From Deltaproteobacteria bacterium (lineage in GTDB: Bacteria; Desulfobacterota; Binatia; UBA9968): DNA of 64,000 nt. Where the stretch lies: positions 19,456 to 83,455 of the forward strand of contig VGTH01000025.1 in NCBI GenBank assembly GCA_016874755.1, written 5' to 3'. Within the stretch, counting starts at the first letter, position 1; each line of letters starts with the position of its first letter. Position numbers and translations under genes: made by a program. This document shows, piece after piece, positions 35,907-45,284 of the stretch. Under the pieces are notes generated by a model that was given only the letters and a program-made list of their open reading frames with translations, did no database searches and had not been told where the DNA came from.

Positions 35907-36084
35907 TGCGCAATCCTTTCGACGAGCGAAACGGCTGATGTTTACCGCGATGGCGCTCGTGCTGTCAACGGAAGTTCTTGAGCAGTGCTGCCAACATGCC
36001 TCGCCTATGTTAGTTTCTGGAGGAGGCATTTCGGAGATCAGCGAATCTTCATGATTGGCATAGCCACGCGCCCGGCACCTTTGC

Positions 36085-36834
36085 TTGTGCAGTGCGCGAT
36101 GGGAAGATTTGCGCCCACATGTTACCGTGAATCTCAAAGCCTATAGGGAACAACGAGAACGATTTTGCCGAGCTGCCCTGCCTCTGCGGCACCGCTGCAC
36201 GACCTGTCTCCAGCCCGAGTTTGCTTGCTATTGCGCGTGGATCGAGAAGGTCGATCTCAACATCGATTTCGTCATTTTGATTCATCCCAAAGAAGTCAAA
36301 AAACGGCGGATTACCACCGGACGTATGGCGCATTTGTGTTTGGAGAACTCGCGTCTGTGGATGGGGCATCGGTTCAATGACGATCATCGGGTGAACGCCC
36401 TCTTGGGCGACGCAAATCGCCATTGTGTGCTGCTTTATCCGAGCGCGCGTGCGGCCAATCTCTCGATCATGTCGGCGGACGGTCTGCGGAGTTTCGTTCC
36501 CAGCGGCAAACGACTCACGGTTTTTGTCGTCGACGGGACTTGGAGCACGGCTAAGAAGACGGTGAATCAAAGCCCCAACCTCAAAGGCCTGCCGCATTTT
36601 ACCTTCGAGATGGCCGCTCCCTCGGCGTTCCGAGTGCGGCTGCAGCCGCGTCTGGAGTGTCTTTCAACAATCGAAGCGATCTACCAAGCTGCGCTGGCGC
36701 TGTCACCCGCCGTCGGTCTCGATCCGGCGGCTCAGTTGCCGAATCGACTGCTGTCGCTTTTCTCCAAAGTGGTGGAGCGGGAACTCCGATTCGCTGGGGC
36801 ACGCGTGGCGCAGCGGCCTGAAATATTTGGCTAG
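36085..36834 (+). CDS. DTW-domain protein (tRNA aminocarboxypropyltransferase-like)
   Basis: A 249-residue protein with a CxxCx6CxC zinc motif at residues 38-50 (CTTCLQPEFACYC) and the DTW signature V-V-D150-G-T-W153-S-T-A-K-K. DTW/TapT enzymes transfer the aminocarboxypropyl group of SAM to uridine 47 of tRNA. Two starts are possible, TTG 36085 or GTG 36127; neither has a strong ribosome site. It is divergent from the grdE-like gene and precedes a lipoprotein hydrolase. Confidence 0.87.
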   Translation: MCSARWEDLRPHVTVNLKAYREQRERFCRAALPLRHRCTTCLQPEFACYCAWIEKVDLNIDFVILIHPKEVKKRRITTGRMAHLCLENSRLWMGHRFNDDHRVNALLGDANRHCVLLYPSARAANLSIMSADGLRSFVPSGKRLTVFVVDGTWSTAKKTVNQSPNLKGLPHFTFEMAAPSAFRVRLQPRLECLSTIEAIYQAALALSPAVGLDPAAQLPNRLLSLFSKVVERELRFAGARVAQRPEIFG

Positions 36835-36882
36835 CAATTCCATTGGCTCGGGAATATGGTCGGGTCGGTTGGAAAGGAAGCT

Positions 36883-37794
36883 ATGAAAGCTTTGCTCAGT
36901 CTCATTTTTGGTTGTTTGTTGCTTTCCGGTTGTGCGACCACCGCCAATGTGCCGGTCACCTCTACTACCGGTGCTGCCGAGCAAATTCCCACGCAAACGT
37001 TGAAGCCGGATGGAGCAGGCCCGTTCCCTGCGGTGGTGATCATGTACGATTGCAGTGGCTTGGGGCCGCGCTCGAGCGGTTCGCCAATGCGCTGGGCGCG
37101 GGAGTTGGTGGATCGAGGATACGTCGTCGCGCTGCCGGACAGCTTCTCGACGCGCGGTCATCCTGGGGGCGTTTGCACTAACCCATCGCCGAGCAGAAAC
37201 GATGTCGCGCCTGCACGCAGAGTAGCAGATGCCTATGCGATATTGGCTTTTGTCAGAACGTTGCCCTACGTCGATGGCGCGCGCGTCGGCATCATGGGCG
37301 GCTCGCATGGTGGCACGACGACGTTGTTCTCGATGGTCGCCGCGGAGCGGGAGAGCGAGCCCCTCGCACGAGAAAAGCGCGATGGCTTTACAGCGGCGAT
37401 AGCGTTCTACCCCGGCTGCACAGGTCAGATCGGCCAGTGGCGCGCCGTGCGCCAGCCCAAGGCCGCCACAATCAACTACTTTGGTGTGTATAAGTCGATA
37501 GCGCCGCTCTTGATTCTAACCGGCGAGTTGGACGACTGGACGCCTGCCGAACCTTGCCGCAGGCTGAGTGAGAGCGCGCGCCAAGCGGGCAACTCGGTAT
37601 CGATCAAGATCTATCCCGGCGCGCATCATGCCTTCGACAGCAACACGCCGGTGCGATTTAATCCGGAACGCGTTAACGCCAATGCCCCCACGGGGCGCGG
37701 CGCCACCACTGGCGGCGACCGTGACGCGTGGGACGATAGCGCCCGCGAAGTGATGGCGTTCTTTGGGCAGCATCTCAAGAAATCGCCGAAGTGA
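36883..37794 (+). CDS. Lipoprotein dienelactone-hydrolase-family protein
   Basis: A 303-residue alpha/beta hydrolase with a lipobox (LLLSGC, Cys about residue 17), so it is anchored in the envelope. The nucleophile elbow reads GIMGGSHGG (Ser), the acid is in LTGELDDWTP and the His in YPGAHHAFDS. GGAAGGAAG precedes the ATG at 36883. It lies 48 bases after the DTW gene. The C-terminal region (residues 250-290) is Pro/Gly-rich. The substrate is unknown. Confidence 0.87.
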   Translation: MKALLSLIFGCLLLSGCATTANVPVTSTTGAAEQIPTQTLKPDGAGPFPAVVIMYDCSGLGPRSSGSPMRWARELVDRGYVVALPDSFSTRGHPGGVCTNPSPSRNDVAPARRVADAYAILAFVRTLPYVDGARVGIMGGSHGGTTTLFSMVAAERESEPLAREKRDGFTAAIAFYPGCTGQIGQWRAVRQPKAATINYFGVYKSIAPLLILTGELDDWTPAEPCRRLSESARQAGNSVSIKIYPGAHHAFDSNTPVRFNPERVNANAPTGRGATTGGDRDAWDDSAREVMAFFGQHLKKSPK

Positions 37795-37885
37795 GGTCGA
37801 TTCGCGGACGCCATTTTCCAAACTTGCAGAGCGAGGAACAAGTTATGTAGAACGTCCTGAGCGACCGAGCGAAAGGAGCAAAGTC

Positions 37886-38977
37886 ATGCGCTGTCGCCTT
37901 TCATGGATTTGTCGATTCGTCATGGGTTGTTGTTTCGTCGTCGTGGGTGCAGGGCAGAGTCCGACGGCCGAAAAACCTTTCTATCAAGGCAAGACGCTTA
38001 CGGTCTTGATCAACTACGCGGCCGGCGGTCCGACCGACGTCGAAGGACGGTTGATGGCGCGCCATCTCGCCCGGAATTTGGCGGGCAATCCGAACGTCGT
38101 GGTGCAGAATATTTCCGGAGCGGGCGGCGTCATCGGCACTAACTATCTCGGCCAGATCGCCAAACCGGATGGCCTGACGCTGGGCTATTTCACCGCGGCA
38201 CTGTTTCATCAGCAGGTGCGCAATCCGGCGCTGCGCGTCGACCTATCGAAGTATGGCTTCATCGCCGGGATCCAGGGTATCACAGTGGGCTATCTGCGTT
38301 CGGACGTCGCGCCGGGGATCAAGGCGCCCACCGATCTGAGTAAGGCGCAGCGCTTCAAGGCGGGCGGCTTGAGTTATGACAGTTTCAAGGACGTCGCTTT
38401 CCGGCTCTCGTTCGATCTTTTGGGAGTGAAGTACGACTACGTCACCGGATACAATTCTAGCGCCGACGCGCGGTTGGCCGTGCAGCGCAACGAAGTGCAG
38501 TATCACGACGAGTCGCTGCCCGGCTACCGCTCGCAGGTGGAACCCAACATGGTAAAGACGGGAATGGTGACGCCGCTTTACTACGCCGACGTCATCGACG
38601 CCGATGGCGGTGTCACCGACAGCCCGGACGTGCCCGAGCTGCTTTCGTTCACGAAGTTCTTCACTCAGGTCATGGGCAAGCCGCCATCGGGCATCAAATA
38701 CGAGGCACTGAAGGCCGCCAATATCGCCGGCACCAATATGACCCGGGCGATCCTCACGCCGCCCGGCACGCCGAAGGAAGCGCTGGACGCGCTAAAACAG
38801 GCCATCGCTGCCGTGGCAAAGGATGATGAATATATGGCCGACGCGGTCAAAGTCATGCGCTTTCGGCCGCGCTTCGAGTTGGGCGAGCGCGGCGACCGGC
38901 TGTATCAACGGGCGACGCAGATAACGCCGGAATTAGGAAAGTTCATTCGGCAGTTCATCGAGCAGGAGCGGAAATAA
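37886..38977 (+). CDS. TTT-family (Bug/TctC-like) periplasmic binding protein
   Basis: A 363-residue protein with a signal peptide (hydrophobic to GQSPTAE). The core elements are FYQGKTLTVLINYAAGGPTDVEGRLMARHL and NISGAGGVIGTNYLG. GAAAGGAG precedes the ATG at 37886. No tctA/tctB genes are close, so it is an orphan receptor like those at 12483 and 54983. The central region is longer than usual. Ligand unknown. Confidence 0.86.
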   Translation: MRCRLSWICRFVMGCCFVVVGAGQSPTAEKPFYQGKTLTVLINYAAGGPTDVEGRLMARHLARNLAGNPNVVVQNISGAGGVIGTNYLGQIAKPDGLTLGYFTAALFHQQVRNPALRVDLSKYGFIAGIQGITVGYLRSDVAPGIKAPTDLSKAQRFKAGGLSYDSFKDVAFRLSFDLLGVKYDYVTGYNSSADARLAVQRNEVQYHDESLPGYRSQVEPNMVKTGMVTPLYYADVIDADGGVTDSPDVPELLSFTKFFTQVMGKPPSGIKYEALKAANIAGTNMTRAILTPPGTPKEALDALKQAIAAVAKDDEYMADAVKVMRFRPRFELGERGDRLYQRATQITPELGKFIRQFIEQERK

Positions 38978-38979
38978 AA

Positions 38980-39876
38980 CTATCGTTTTCCTTCTTCCAT
39001 CTCCTCCAACGTGCGCGGCCAATCGTCCTTGAGCAGGCGCGATAGACTTCTGTCGGCGAGCAGCCTGCCGCCGGTTTGGCAGGTTGGGCAGTAGTTGGTC
39101 TCGTTTTCGGCGTAGACAATCCGCTGCACTGGCGAGCCGCACACCGGACAGGGCTTGCGATATTTGCCGTGCACCGCCATGTCGTCGCGGAAGGCGGTGA
39201 CCCGCTCGGGAAATTCGCTGCCCGTGTCTTGGCGCAGCCGCTCGATCCATTCCGCCATGCAATCGCGTGTGGCGTGAAATAGCCGCTCGATTTCATCTTC
39301 GCTCAGATGCTTGGTTTGTTTGATTGGCGGTAGCTTCGCTCGGTGCAGGATTTCGTCGGAGTAGGCATTGCCGATGCCGCTGAAAACATGGGAGTCGGTC
39401 AGAGTTCGTTTCAATGTGTGATTCTCGCGCGTGAGCGCGGCGCGAAAGATATTCAAATCAATCTCGAAAATCTCCAATCCGCCGGGATTATGGGCCCTGA
39501 GATTCTCGCGGCCTTTGACCACGTGCAGCGAGGCGCGTTTCTTGGTGCCCATCTCGGTTAGGAGCAGCGTCGCCATCGGAAAATCGAGCGCCGCATGGCC
39601 GTACTTGCGGGGGATCGCCACGCCGCGCTTTTTCCAATGAAATCGCCCGGTGATCATCAAGTGGAAGACCAGGAAGAGTTCGCCTTCGAGCTCGAAGACG
39701 ATCCGCTTGCCGATGCGGTGAAATCCAATGATCTGCTTTCCTTCGGCGGCGCGGATCGGCGGGTCGAAGGAGCGCAGGAAGAACGGATTGCCCAAGCGGA
39801 TTTTTTCGATGGGCTGATGGAGCAGGCGCGCTTCTAGCGCTTCGATGTAGATGGAGATGTCGGGGAGCTCGGGCAT
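38980..39876 (-). CDS. Fpg/Nei-family DNA glycosylase-like protein
   Basis: A 298-residue protein. It opens PELPDISIYIEALE, with the catalytic Pro2 and Glu3 kept, but PELPD replaces the common PELPE. The central helix-two-turn-helix region has FSGIGNAYSDEIL, and the C-terminus has the zinc finger CPVCG...CPTC. This is the fold of formamidopyrimidine/endonuclease VIII glycosylases that remove oxidised bases. The finger ends in CQTGGRLLADRS, where the usual QR motif is altered. Which damaged base is excised is unclear. Confidence 0.88.
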   Translation of the reverse strand: MPELPDISIYIEALEARLLHQPIEKIRLGNPFFLRSFDPPIRAAEGKQIIGFHRIGKRIVFELEGELFLVFHLMITGRFHWKKRGVAIPRKYGHAALDFPMATLLLTEMGTKKRASLHVVKGRENLRAHNPGGLEIFEIDLNIFRAALTRENHTLKRTLTDSHVFSGIGNAYSDEILHRAKLPPIKQTKHLSEDEIERLFHATRDCMAEWIERLRQDTGSEFPERVTAFRDDMAVHGKYRKPCPVCGSPVQRIVYAENETNYCPTCQTGGRLLADRSLSRLLKDDWPRTLEEMEEGKR

Positions 39877-40294
39877 CTGTCCTCGCTTGCGCTCGGAATT
39901 CGCGCGTCTCAAAACGCACTAGCCCGAATTATTCATGCGACGGGGAAAACCCATGACACTGTGTCGATCGAAGTGGAACTCTGGAGGAGCGCGGGCATCA
40001 GCGCAAATCGTTCGGTTTGATTCGCCGAGGCTTGGCCCCTCTTCGAGCTTTCCACTGCGATTCGCAGAGCAGGGCGACCGCCGGTCGCCCCCACCGGGCG
40101 GCGTCGAAGCAGATATCTGTTGCCTTCGCTCCGGAAGAGTTTCACTTCGATCGCGCCGCAGCGATGAACAATCCGCGCTAGTAGTCCTTGGAGTCCATCG
40201 ACAAGCTCAGGACGAACGGGCAGTGGGACAAAATTGCGTAGAAAGATCCGTTCATGCTGAGCTTGTCGAAGCGTTCTTCTGGTTTGGCTCCGCT
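39877..40294. repeat. Gene-free interval with several hairpins and repeat words
   Basis: No convincing gene is present in these 418 bases; the one long plus-strand frame has Arg/Ser-rich shadow composition. It holds a perfect 8-base hairpin GGGCGACC-gcc-GGTCGCCC (40072-40090) and an inverted pair CGACAAGCTCAGGACGAACGG (about 40199-40219) with CCGTTCATGCTGAGCTTGTCG (about 40249-40269). Confidence 0.7.
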
Positions 40295-40843
40295 TTATCC
40301 CACTAAAACTTCGTCCACCTTGTCGACTTCTTTCAACCGCACTTCGACATGGCCGCCGGACTTGAGGTTGATCTTTTTGCCGACGTAGTTGGCGGCGATG
40401 GGCAGCTCGCGGCCGCCGCGGTCGACCATCACGGCGAGGTGAATCATTCTCGGGCGCCCAAGGTCGATCAAGTGATCGACGGCGGCGCGCACGGTGCGGC
40501 CGGTGTTCAGAACATCGTCGAAGAGCACGACAATTTTATTGGCGATGTCGAAGGGAATTTTGGTGTGGTCGATGGTGCCGCCGGGCAAGAGCGCGTTCAA
40601 ATCGTCGCGATAGAGCGTGATGTCCATCTCACCGATGGGGATCTCTTTGCCGTGGCGCTTCTTGATCCTTTCAGCCAAGCGTTTGGCAACGTAGGGTCCG
40701 CGGGTGCGCACACCGATGAAGACGACCTGATCGAGGTTGCCGTAGTGGCGCATCATCTCGCGGCTGAAGCGCTCGAAGATGGCGCGCACCTGAGCCGCAT
40801 TCAAAAGACGCTTCTTCTTATTGTTCCGATTATTTTTCGCCAT
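40295..40843 (-). CDS. pyrR: PyrR-family uracil phosphoribosyltransferase/regulator
   Basis: A 182-residue PRTase with PRPP-binding motif VVLFDDVLNTGRTVRAAVD and the VDRGGRELPI block typical of PyrR. In many bacteria PyrR binds pyr mRNA and attenuates it in response to UMP; it may also convert uracil to UMP. No pyrimidine-synthesis gene is directly linked; pyrE lies 6 kb away on the other strand. A Lys/Asn-rich N-terminus (NNRNNKKKR) precedes the usual start of the family, so the true start may be later. Confidence 0.88.
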   Translation of the reverse strand: MAKNNRNNKKKRLLNAAQVRAIFERFSREMMRHYGNLDQVVFIGVRTRGPYVAKRLAERIKKRHGKEIPIGEMDITLYRDDLNALLPGGTIDHTKIPFDIANKIVVLFDDVLNTGRTVRAAVDHLIDLGRPRMIHLAVMVDRGGRELPIAANYVGKKINLKSGGHVEVRLKEVDKVDEVLVG

Positions 40844-40873
40844 TACAGCCCCATTGTCCTTGCGCTACCTGCT

Positions 40874-40901
40874 GTAGGGACAGGTCGCGACCTGTCCCTA
40901 C
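40874..40901. repeat. Perfect 28-base palindrome at the carbamoylase gene end
   Basis: GTAGGGACAGGTCGCGACCTGTCCCTAC reads the same on both strands in full. It contains the stop codon of the M20 hydrolase gene. It can form a strong hairpin and may serve as a transcription end, or be a dispersed palindromic unit. Confidence 0.8.
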
Positions 40902-42190
40902 TCATTGGCGACTTTGATCATCGTTTCCATCAATAGTTGGGTGCCGAGCGCGATATCTTCGGGCGCGCTCCATTCAAGCGGGTTGTGGCTGATGCCGCGC
41001 TGGCTTGGAATGAAGATCATGCCGGCCGGCGTGATCTTGGCCATCTGCATGGCGTCGTGGCCGGCGCCCGACGGCATGATCTCATAGACCAGCTCTTTGG
41101 CATCGCAGATCGCGCGCGTCAGGCGCAGCAAGCGTTTGTCGAGGGGCACCGGATCTTCCTCGCGGATGGTCAACGTTTCAACGCCGAGGTTTCGTTTGCG
41201 CCCGATCGCTTCGGCGCATTGCTTAACCAAGCGTGTCACGCGGGCCTTCGATTGCGCCGAAGTGCTGCGAATATCCACCTGTAACTCCGCGCGCCCTGGC
41301 ACGGCGTTGATCACCCCGGGTTCCAACTTCATCGCGCCGACGGTGCCGACGACCCGGCCCTTGGCCATGGACGAATACTTGCGGCAGATTTTTTCCACCT
41401 GCTCGATGAACAAGGCGGCAGCCACCAGCGCGTCTTTGCGCATGTGCATCGGCGTCGTGCCGGAATGGTCGGCCTGGCCAGTGAAGATCACCCGGAAGCG
41501 GCTCGGTGCAGCTATAGCCGTAACCAAGCCGATGCGTTTGCCGATGGCTTCGAGAATCGGTCCCTGTTCGATGTGCAGCTCGAGATAGGCTTTGAGACTC
41601 TTTGGATCGCGTTTTATCCCGTGGAGATTTTTTGCGCTGATGCCGAGACTCGATAACACGTCGGCAAGTTTTGTTCCCTGGGCGTCGACGGCATGCGCCA
41701 GGTCTTTCGGATGCACTTCGCCGGCGACCAAGCTGCTGCCGAGGGTCGAAAAGCCAAAGCGGCTCGACTCTTCGCCGACGAAGCAGACGACTTCGAGCGG
41801 CGAGCGGACCGGAATGTTGTTTTCGCTGATCGTGCGGATCGCTTCCAAGGCGCCGATGACGCCGACTGGGCCGTCGTACTTGCCGCCATGAATGACGGTA
41901 TCTAAGTGTGAGCCGGCAACGACCGCGGGCGCTCTGGCGTCGTCCCCGTCGTAGCGGCCGAAGATATTACCAATGCCGTCGATGTGGATTTTTAAGCCCG
42001 CCTGGCGCATGAGATGAATCAGCACTTGGCGGCTGCGCAGCTCTTTGATCGAGAAAACCAAACGGGTGACGCCGCCGCGATTGCCGATGCCGATGCGGCC
42101 GATGGCATTCAAATCGCGCATCAAGCGGCGCTGGTTGATGGCGGGATAAGATGGCGGCGAAGCTGTTTGTTTTTCTGCAACGCGTCGCAT
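40898..42190 (-). CDS. M20-family N-carbamoyl-amino-acid hydrolase/allantoate amidohydrolase
   Basis: A 430-residue zinc hydrolase of the carbamoylase group (HyuC/AllC/AmaB). Metal ligands appear in AGSHLDTV, GKYDGPVGV (Asp), EESSRFG and HIEQGP. It would remove a carbamoyl or ureido group from an N-carbamoyl amino acid or allantoate, the step after ring opening by a hydantoinase or dihydropyrimidinase. The upstream 50 codons of a longer frame are unlikely; the ATG at 42190 gives the family length. Divergent from the amidohydrolase gene, 42 bases apart. Confidence 0.9.
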   Translation of the reverse strand: MRRVAEKQTASPPSYPAINQRRLMRDLNAIGRIGIGNRGGVTRLVFSIKELRSRQVLIHLMRQAGLKIHIDGIGNIFGRYDGDDARAPAVVAGSHLDTVIHGGKYDGPVGVIGALEAIRTISENNIPVRSPLEVVCFVGEESSRFGFSTLGSSLVAGEVHPKDLAHAVDAQGTKLADVLSSLGISAKNLHGIKRDPKSLKAYLELHIEQGPILEAIGKRIGLVTAIAAPSRFRVIFTGQADHSGTTPMHMRKDALVAAALFIEQVEKICRKYSSMAKGRVVGTVGAMKLEPGVINAVPGRAELQVDIRSTSAQSKARVTRLVKQCAEAIGRKRNLGVETLTIREEDPVPLDKRLLRLTRAICDAKELVYEIMPSGAGHDAMQMAKITPAGMIFIPSQRGISHNPLEWSAPEDIALGTQLLMETMIKVANE

Positions 42191-42232
42191 AAACAAAAGG
42201 TGAGTCTAGCAGTTTTAGAATGGAGAGAACAA

Positions 42233-43306
42233 ATGGCACTGCAAATTATCGATGCCGACGGCCATATTAACGACCAGTCCTGCGGTCCGGAGATCGCCCA
42301 ATACATGCCCAAGGGCAATCAGATGGCCGCTCTGTTCCCGGAATTCGACCATCACCATTTTCGCTACTTGAAACAGAACCGCCGCGCTACGGGTAATCCA
42401 TCGCCCGAAGCTTGGACAGAATTTCTCGAAGAGACCGGCATCAGCTGGACGGTGCTTTACCCGACGGCGGGCCTCGCGGTGGGCCGCATCATGGCCCCCG
42501 ACTGGGCGGTGGTCGCCTGTCGGGCGTACAATACCTGGCTCTATGAAAAATATTTGAGCAAGAACCCGCGCCTCAAAGGGGTCGCTTTGATACCGTTTCA
42601 GGACGTCGATGCAGCAGTGTTGGAACTGCGCCGCGCGGTGAAAGAGCTCGGCATGCTGGGCGGCATGCTGCCGTCGAATGGCGATGCGATCCAAGGCCAC
42701 TTCGGCAACAAGGTTTATTGGCCGCTCTACGAAGAGGCCGAGAAGCTTGGCTGCGGTTTAGCCGTGCACGTCGGCGCGCTGCACCACATGGGCATGGATG
42801 CGTTTACGACTTACTATCCGGTGCACGCCCTCGGCCATCCGTTCAGCTTGATGATTCAATGCGGCGCCATGATCAGCCATGGCGTCTTTCAACGCTTCCC
42901 CAATTTACGCGTGGCGTTTCTCGAAGGCGGCGCTACCTGGGTGCCGTTCATGATGGACCGCTTGGATCGTTCGTACCACCCGGGCCATGTGCAGATGGAC
43001 GTTAACGGTAACTTGATCGGCGGGCCGCAGCCGGGGCAAAAGGCCAGCGAGTATCTCAAGGAACTGATGCGCGCGGGGCGTATTTTTGTCGGCTTCGACT
43101 GCGACGACGACGGCTTGAACACCGCGGTGGCAAAAGGCGGGCGGCAGTCGTTTATGTTCGGCAGCGACTTCCCGCACGAAGTCTTCGATGCGGCGAAATG
43201 CCGCCATGAAATCGACGAGCTGCTCGGGCGTGATGATCTCTCCCAACAAGACAAAGAAGCGGTGTTGGGTGACAACGCGCTGCGGTTCTATCGGCTGGGA
43301 TTGTAG
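42233..43306 (+). CDS. ACMSD-type metal-dependent amidohydrolase
   Basis: A 357-residue amidohydrolase-2 protein opening DADGHIN, with the middle AVHVGAL and the late block GSDFPHEVFD. It is the closest paralogue of the 30715 gene (same DxDGH and DFPHEV pattern). GGAGAGAAC precedes the ATG at 42233. It faces away from the carbamoylase gene, suggesting a shared promoter region. The 18 bases after the stop separate it from tctA on the other strand. Confidence 0.87.
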   Translation: MALQIIDADGHINDQSCGPEIAQYMPKGNQMAALFPEFDHHHFRYLKQNRRATGNPSPEAWTEFLEETGISWTVLYPTAGLAVGRIMAPDWAVVACRAYNTWLYEKYLSKNPRLKGVALIPFQDVDAAVLELRRAVKELGMLGGMLPSNGDAIQGHFGNKVYWPLYEEAEKLGCGLAVHVGALHHMGMDAFTTYYPVHALGHPFSLMIQCGAMISHGVFQRFPNLRVAFLEGGATWVPFMMDRLDRSYHPGHVQMDVNGNLIGGPQPGQKASEYLKELMRAGRIFVGFDCDDDGLNTAVAKGGRQSFMFGSDFPHEVFDAAKCRHEIDELLGRDDLSQQDKEAVLGDNALRFYRLGL

Positions 43307-43324
43307 ACCGCGTCGATTGGGCTG

Positions 43325-44821
43325 CTAATCCTTCAGCCCTTCCCGCGTTTTGCCAAACGCGGGGATCAGAACCGTACACATCGCCAACACCGAAAGCACG
43401 AGCAGCGTCGCGCTGATCGGCCGTTGGACAAACACCCACGGGTTGCCGCGCGACAGCAGCATGGCGCGGCGCAGGTATTCCTCCATCAGTGGACCGAGGA
43501 TAAACGCCAGCAGCATCGGCGCCGGCTCGCAGCCGAGCTTCGAAAGCAGGTAGCCCAACACGCCGAAAAGCGCCATCAGATAAATATCGAAGGTGCTGTT
43601 GTTGAGGCTGAAAACGCCGATGCCGCAGAAGACCAAAATCGCCGGAAAGAGCAGCTGATAGGGAATGGTGATCATCTTCACCCACATGCCGATCAACGGC
43701 AGATTCAAAATCACCAAGAACAGATTGCCGACCCACATGGAGGCGATGATGCCCCAGAAAAGCTTGGGCTGCTCGGTGAGCACCGACGGGCCCGGCTGGA
43801 TGCCTTGAATAATCATCGCCCCAACCATCAGCGCCATGACGGGGTTGGATGGAATGCCCAACGTCAGCATCGGAATGAACGAAGTCTGCGCGCCGGCGTT
43901 GTTCGCCGACTCCGGCGCGGCAACGCCTTCGATGGCGCCCTTGCCAAACTGGGCGCTGTTCTTGGAAATTTTCTTTTCAATTGAGTAGGCGGCGAAGGAG
44001 CCCAAGATCGAGCCGCTGCCGGGCAAAATGCCCATGGCTGAGCCGATCACCGTGCCGCGCAGGATCGGCGCGACGATGCGCTTCCAATCTTCTTTAGTCG
44101 GCATGAGGCTGGTGATCTTGGCGATCACCACCGACCGTTCCGATTCATTTTCCAAATTGCGGATGATCTCGCCCAGGCCGAACATGCCCATGGCGACGGT
44201 GACAAAGCCGATGCCGTCGGCCAGCTCGGGGATGCCGAAAGTGTAACGCTGGGCGCCGGAAGTGACGTCGGTGCCGATCAAGCCGAGCAGCAAGCCCAAG
44301 ACGACCATGCCGATGGCGTGCAGCAGCGAGCCCTGCGCCAGCACGACCGAGGCAACGAGGCCGAGGACCATCAAAGAAAAATAATCTGCCGGGCCAAATT
44401 TGAGCGCGACTTCGGCAAGCGGCGGCGCGAAGAGCGCGAGCAGAAAAGTCGCCACCGTGCCGGCGAAGAAAGAACCAATGGCCGAGGTGGTGAGCGCCGG
44501 ACCGGCGCGCCCCTGTTTGGCCATTTGATAACCATCGAGCGTGGTTACAACCGAGGCCGCTTCACCGGGCAGGTTGACCAGGATCGAAGTCGTCGAGCCG
44601 CCGTATTGCGAACCGTAGTAGATGCCGGCGAGCATGATGAGAGAAGTAACCGGTGGCAGCGCGAAGGTGACCGGCAACAGCATCGCGATGGTGGCCGTCG
44701 GCCCGAGGCCGGGCAACACACCGATGGCCGTCCCCAAAAATACCCCGAGTAGGCAGTAGAGCAGGTTGGCGGGTGTTACCGCCACCGAGAGGCCGAGCAG
44801 CAGATTGGAAAATAGTTCCAT
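43325..44821 (-). CDS. tctA: Tripartite tricarboxylate transporter large membrane subunit TctA
   Basis: A 498-residue protein with about a dozen hydrophobic segments. The family signature GVLPGLGPTATIAMLLPVTF lies near residue 40 and YGSQYGGSTTSILVNLPGE follows. It forms the channel of the TTT (TctABC) uptake system for di- or tricarboxylates or similar acids. Start ATG 44821 lies 7 bases after the tctB stop, so both are co-transcribed. The length is normal for TctA. Confidence 0.94.
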   Translation of the reverse strand: MELFSNLLLGLSVAVTPANLLYCLLGVFLGTAIGVLPGLGPTATIAMLLPVTFALPPVTSLIMLAGIYYGSQYGGSTTSILVNLPGEAASVVTTLDGYQMAKQGRAGPALTTSAIGSFFAGTVATFLLALFAPPLAEVALKFGPADYFSLMVLGLVASVVLAQGSLLHAIGMVVLGLLLGLIGTDVTSGAQRYTFGIPELADGIGFVTVAMGMFGLGEIIRNLENESERSVVIAKITSLMPTKEDWKRIVAPILRGTVIGSAMGILPGSGSILGSFAAYSIEKKISKNSAQFGKGAIEGVAAPESANNAGAQTSFIPMLTLGIPSNPVMALMVGAMIIQGIQPGPSVLTEQPKLFWGIIASMWVGNLFLVILNLPLIGMWVKMITIPYQLLFPAILVFCGIGVFSLNNSTFDIYLMALFGVLGYLLSKLGCEPAPMLLAFILGPLMEEYLRRAMLLSRGNPWVFVQRPISATLLVLSVLAMCTVLIPAFGKTREGLKD

Positions 44822-44828
44822 GGGAATC

Positions 44829-45284
44829 TCAGCCGCCGCCAAGCCAAGGGCCGAATATCGGCAGCGGGATGCCGAGTCCCTTCAAAAATACCAGCACGCA
44901 AAAGACCGTTAAGCCCGCGGCCATCAAAAGCGCCGGCTGCCAGCGAAAACGCTTGCTTCCCAGAGCGCTGACCAGCGCGAGGATGGGCAGAGCCACCGCC
45001 AAACCAAGGCCGCGTACCGTTAGGCCGAAAACAAGCACCGATATGATGACGAAGGCGAGTCCTCGAGCGCTGAAGGCACCGATGGGCGTGCCGCTGGTAA
45101 AAAACGAGCGGATGATCGAGATGGCCCCGATCAATAGCAGCAAGCCGCCCAACAGCGACGGGAAATAAGCCGGCCCCATTCTCAAGGCTGTGCCCATCGA
45201 GTAGTCTCGCGCGATCAAAATCGCGGCCGCGCCGAAAAACAGATAAATCGCGCCGGCCCATAAATCTTTAGCGCTTCGAATCAT
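44829..45284 (-). CDS. tctB: Tripartite tricarboxylate transporter small membrane subunit TctB
   Basis: A 151-residue protein with four hydrophobic segments and the typical small-subunit motif MGPAYFPSLLGGLLLLIGA near residue 36. With TctA it forms the membrane part of a secondary transporter. It is separated from tctC by 130 bases that contain a strong terminator, so tctC may be transcribed at a higher level than the membrane genes. Confidence 0.93.
   Translation of the reverse strand: MIRSAKDLWAGAIYLFFGAAAILIARDYSMGTALRMGPAYFPSLLGGLLLLIGAISIIRSFFTSGTPIGAFSARGLAFVIISVLVFGLTVRGLGLAVALPILALVSALGSKRFRWQPALLMAAGLTVFCVLVFLKGLGIPLPIFGPWLGGG

Noticed and set aside
39935..40306. Plus-strand open frame of 123 codons between the Fpg-like gene and pyrR
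   Set aside because: It crosses hairpins and a CGACAAGCTCAG repeat; Arg/Ser-rich and with no recognisable pattern, so non-coding is more likely.
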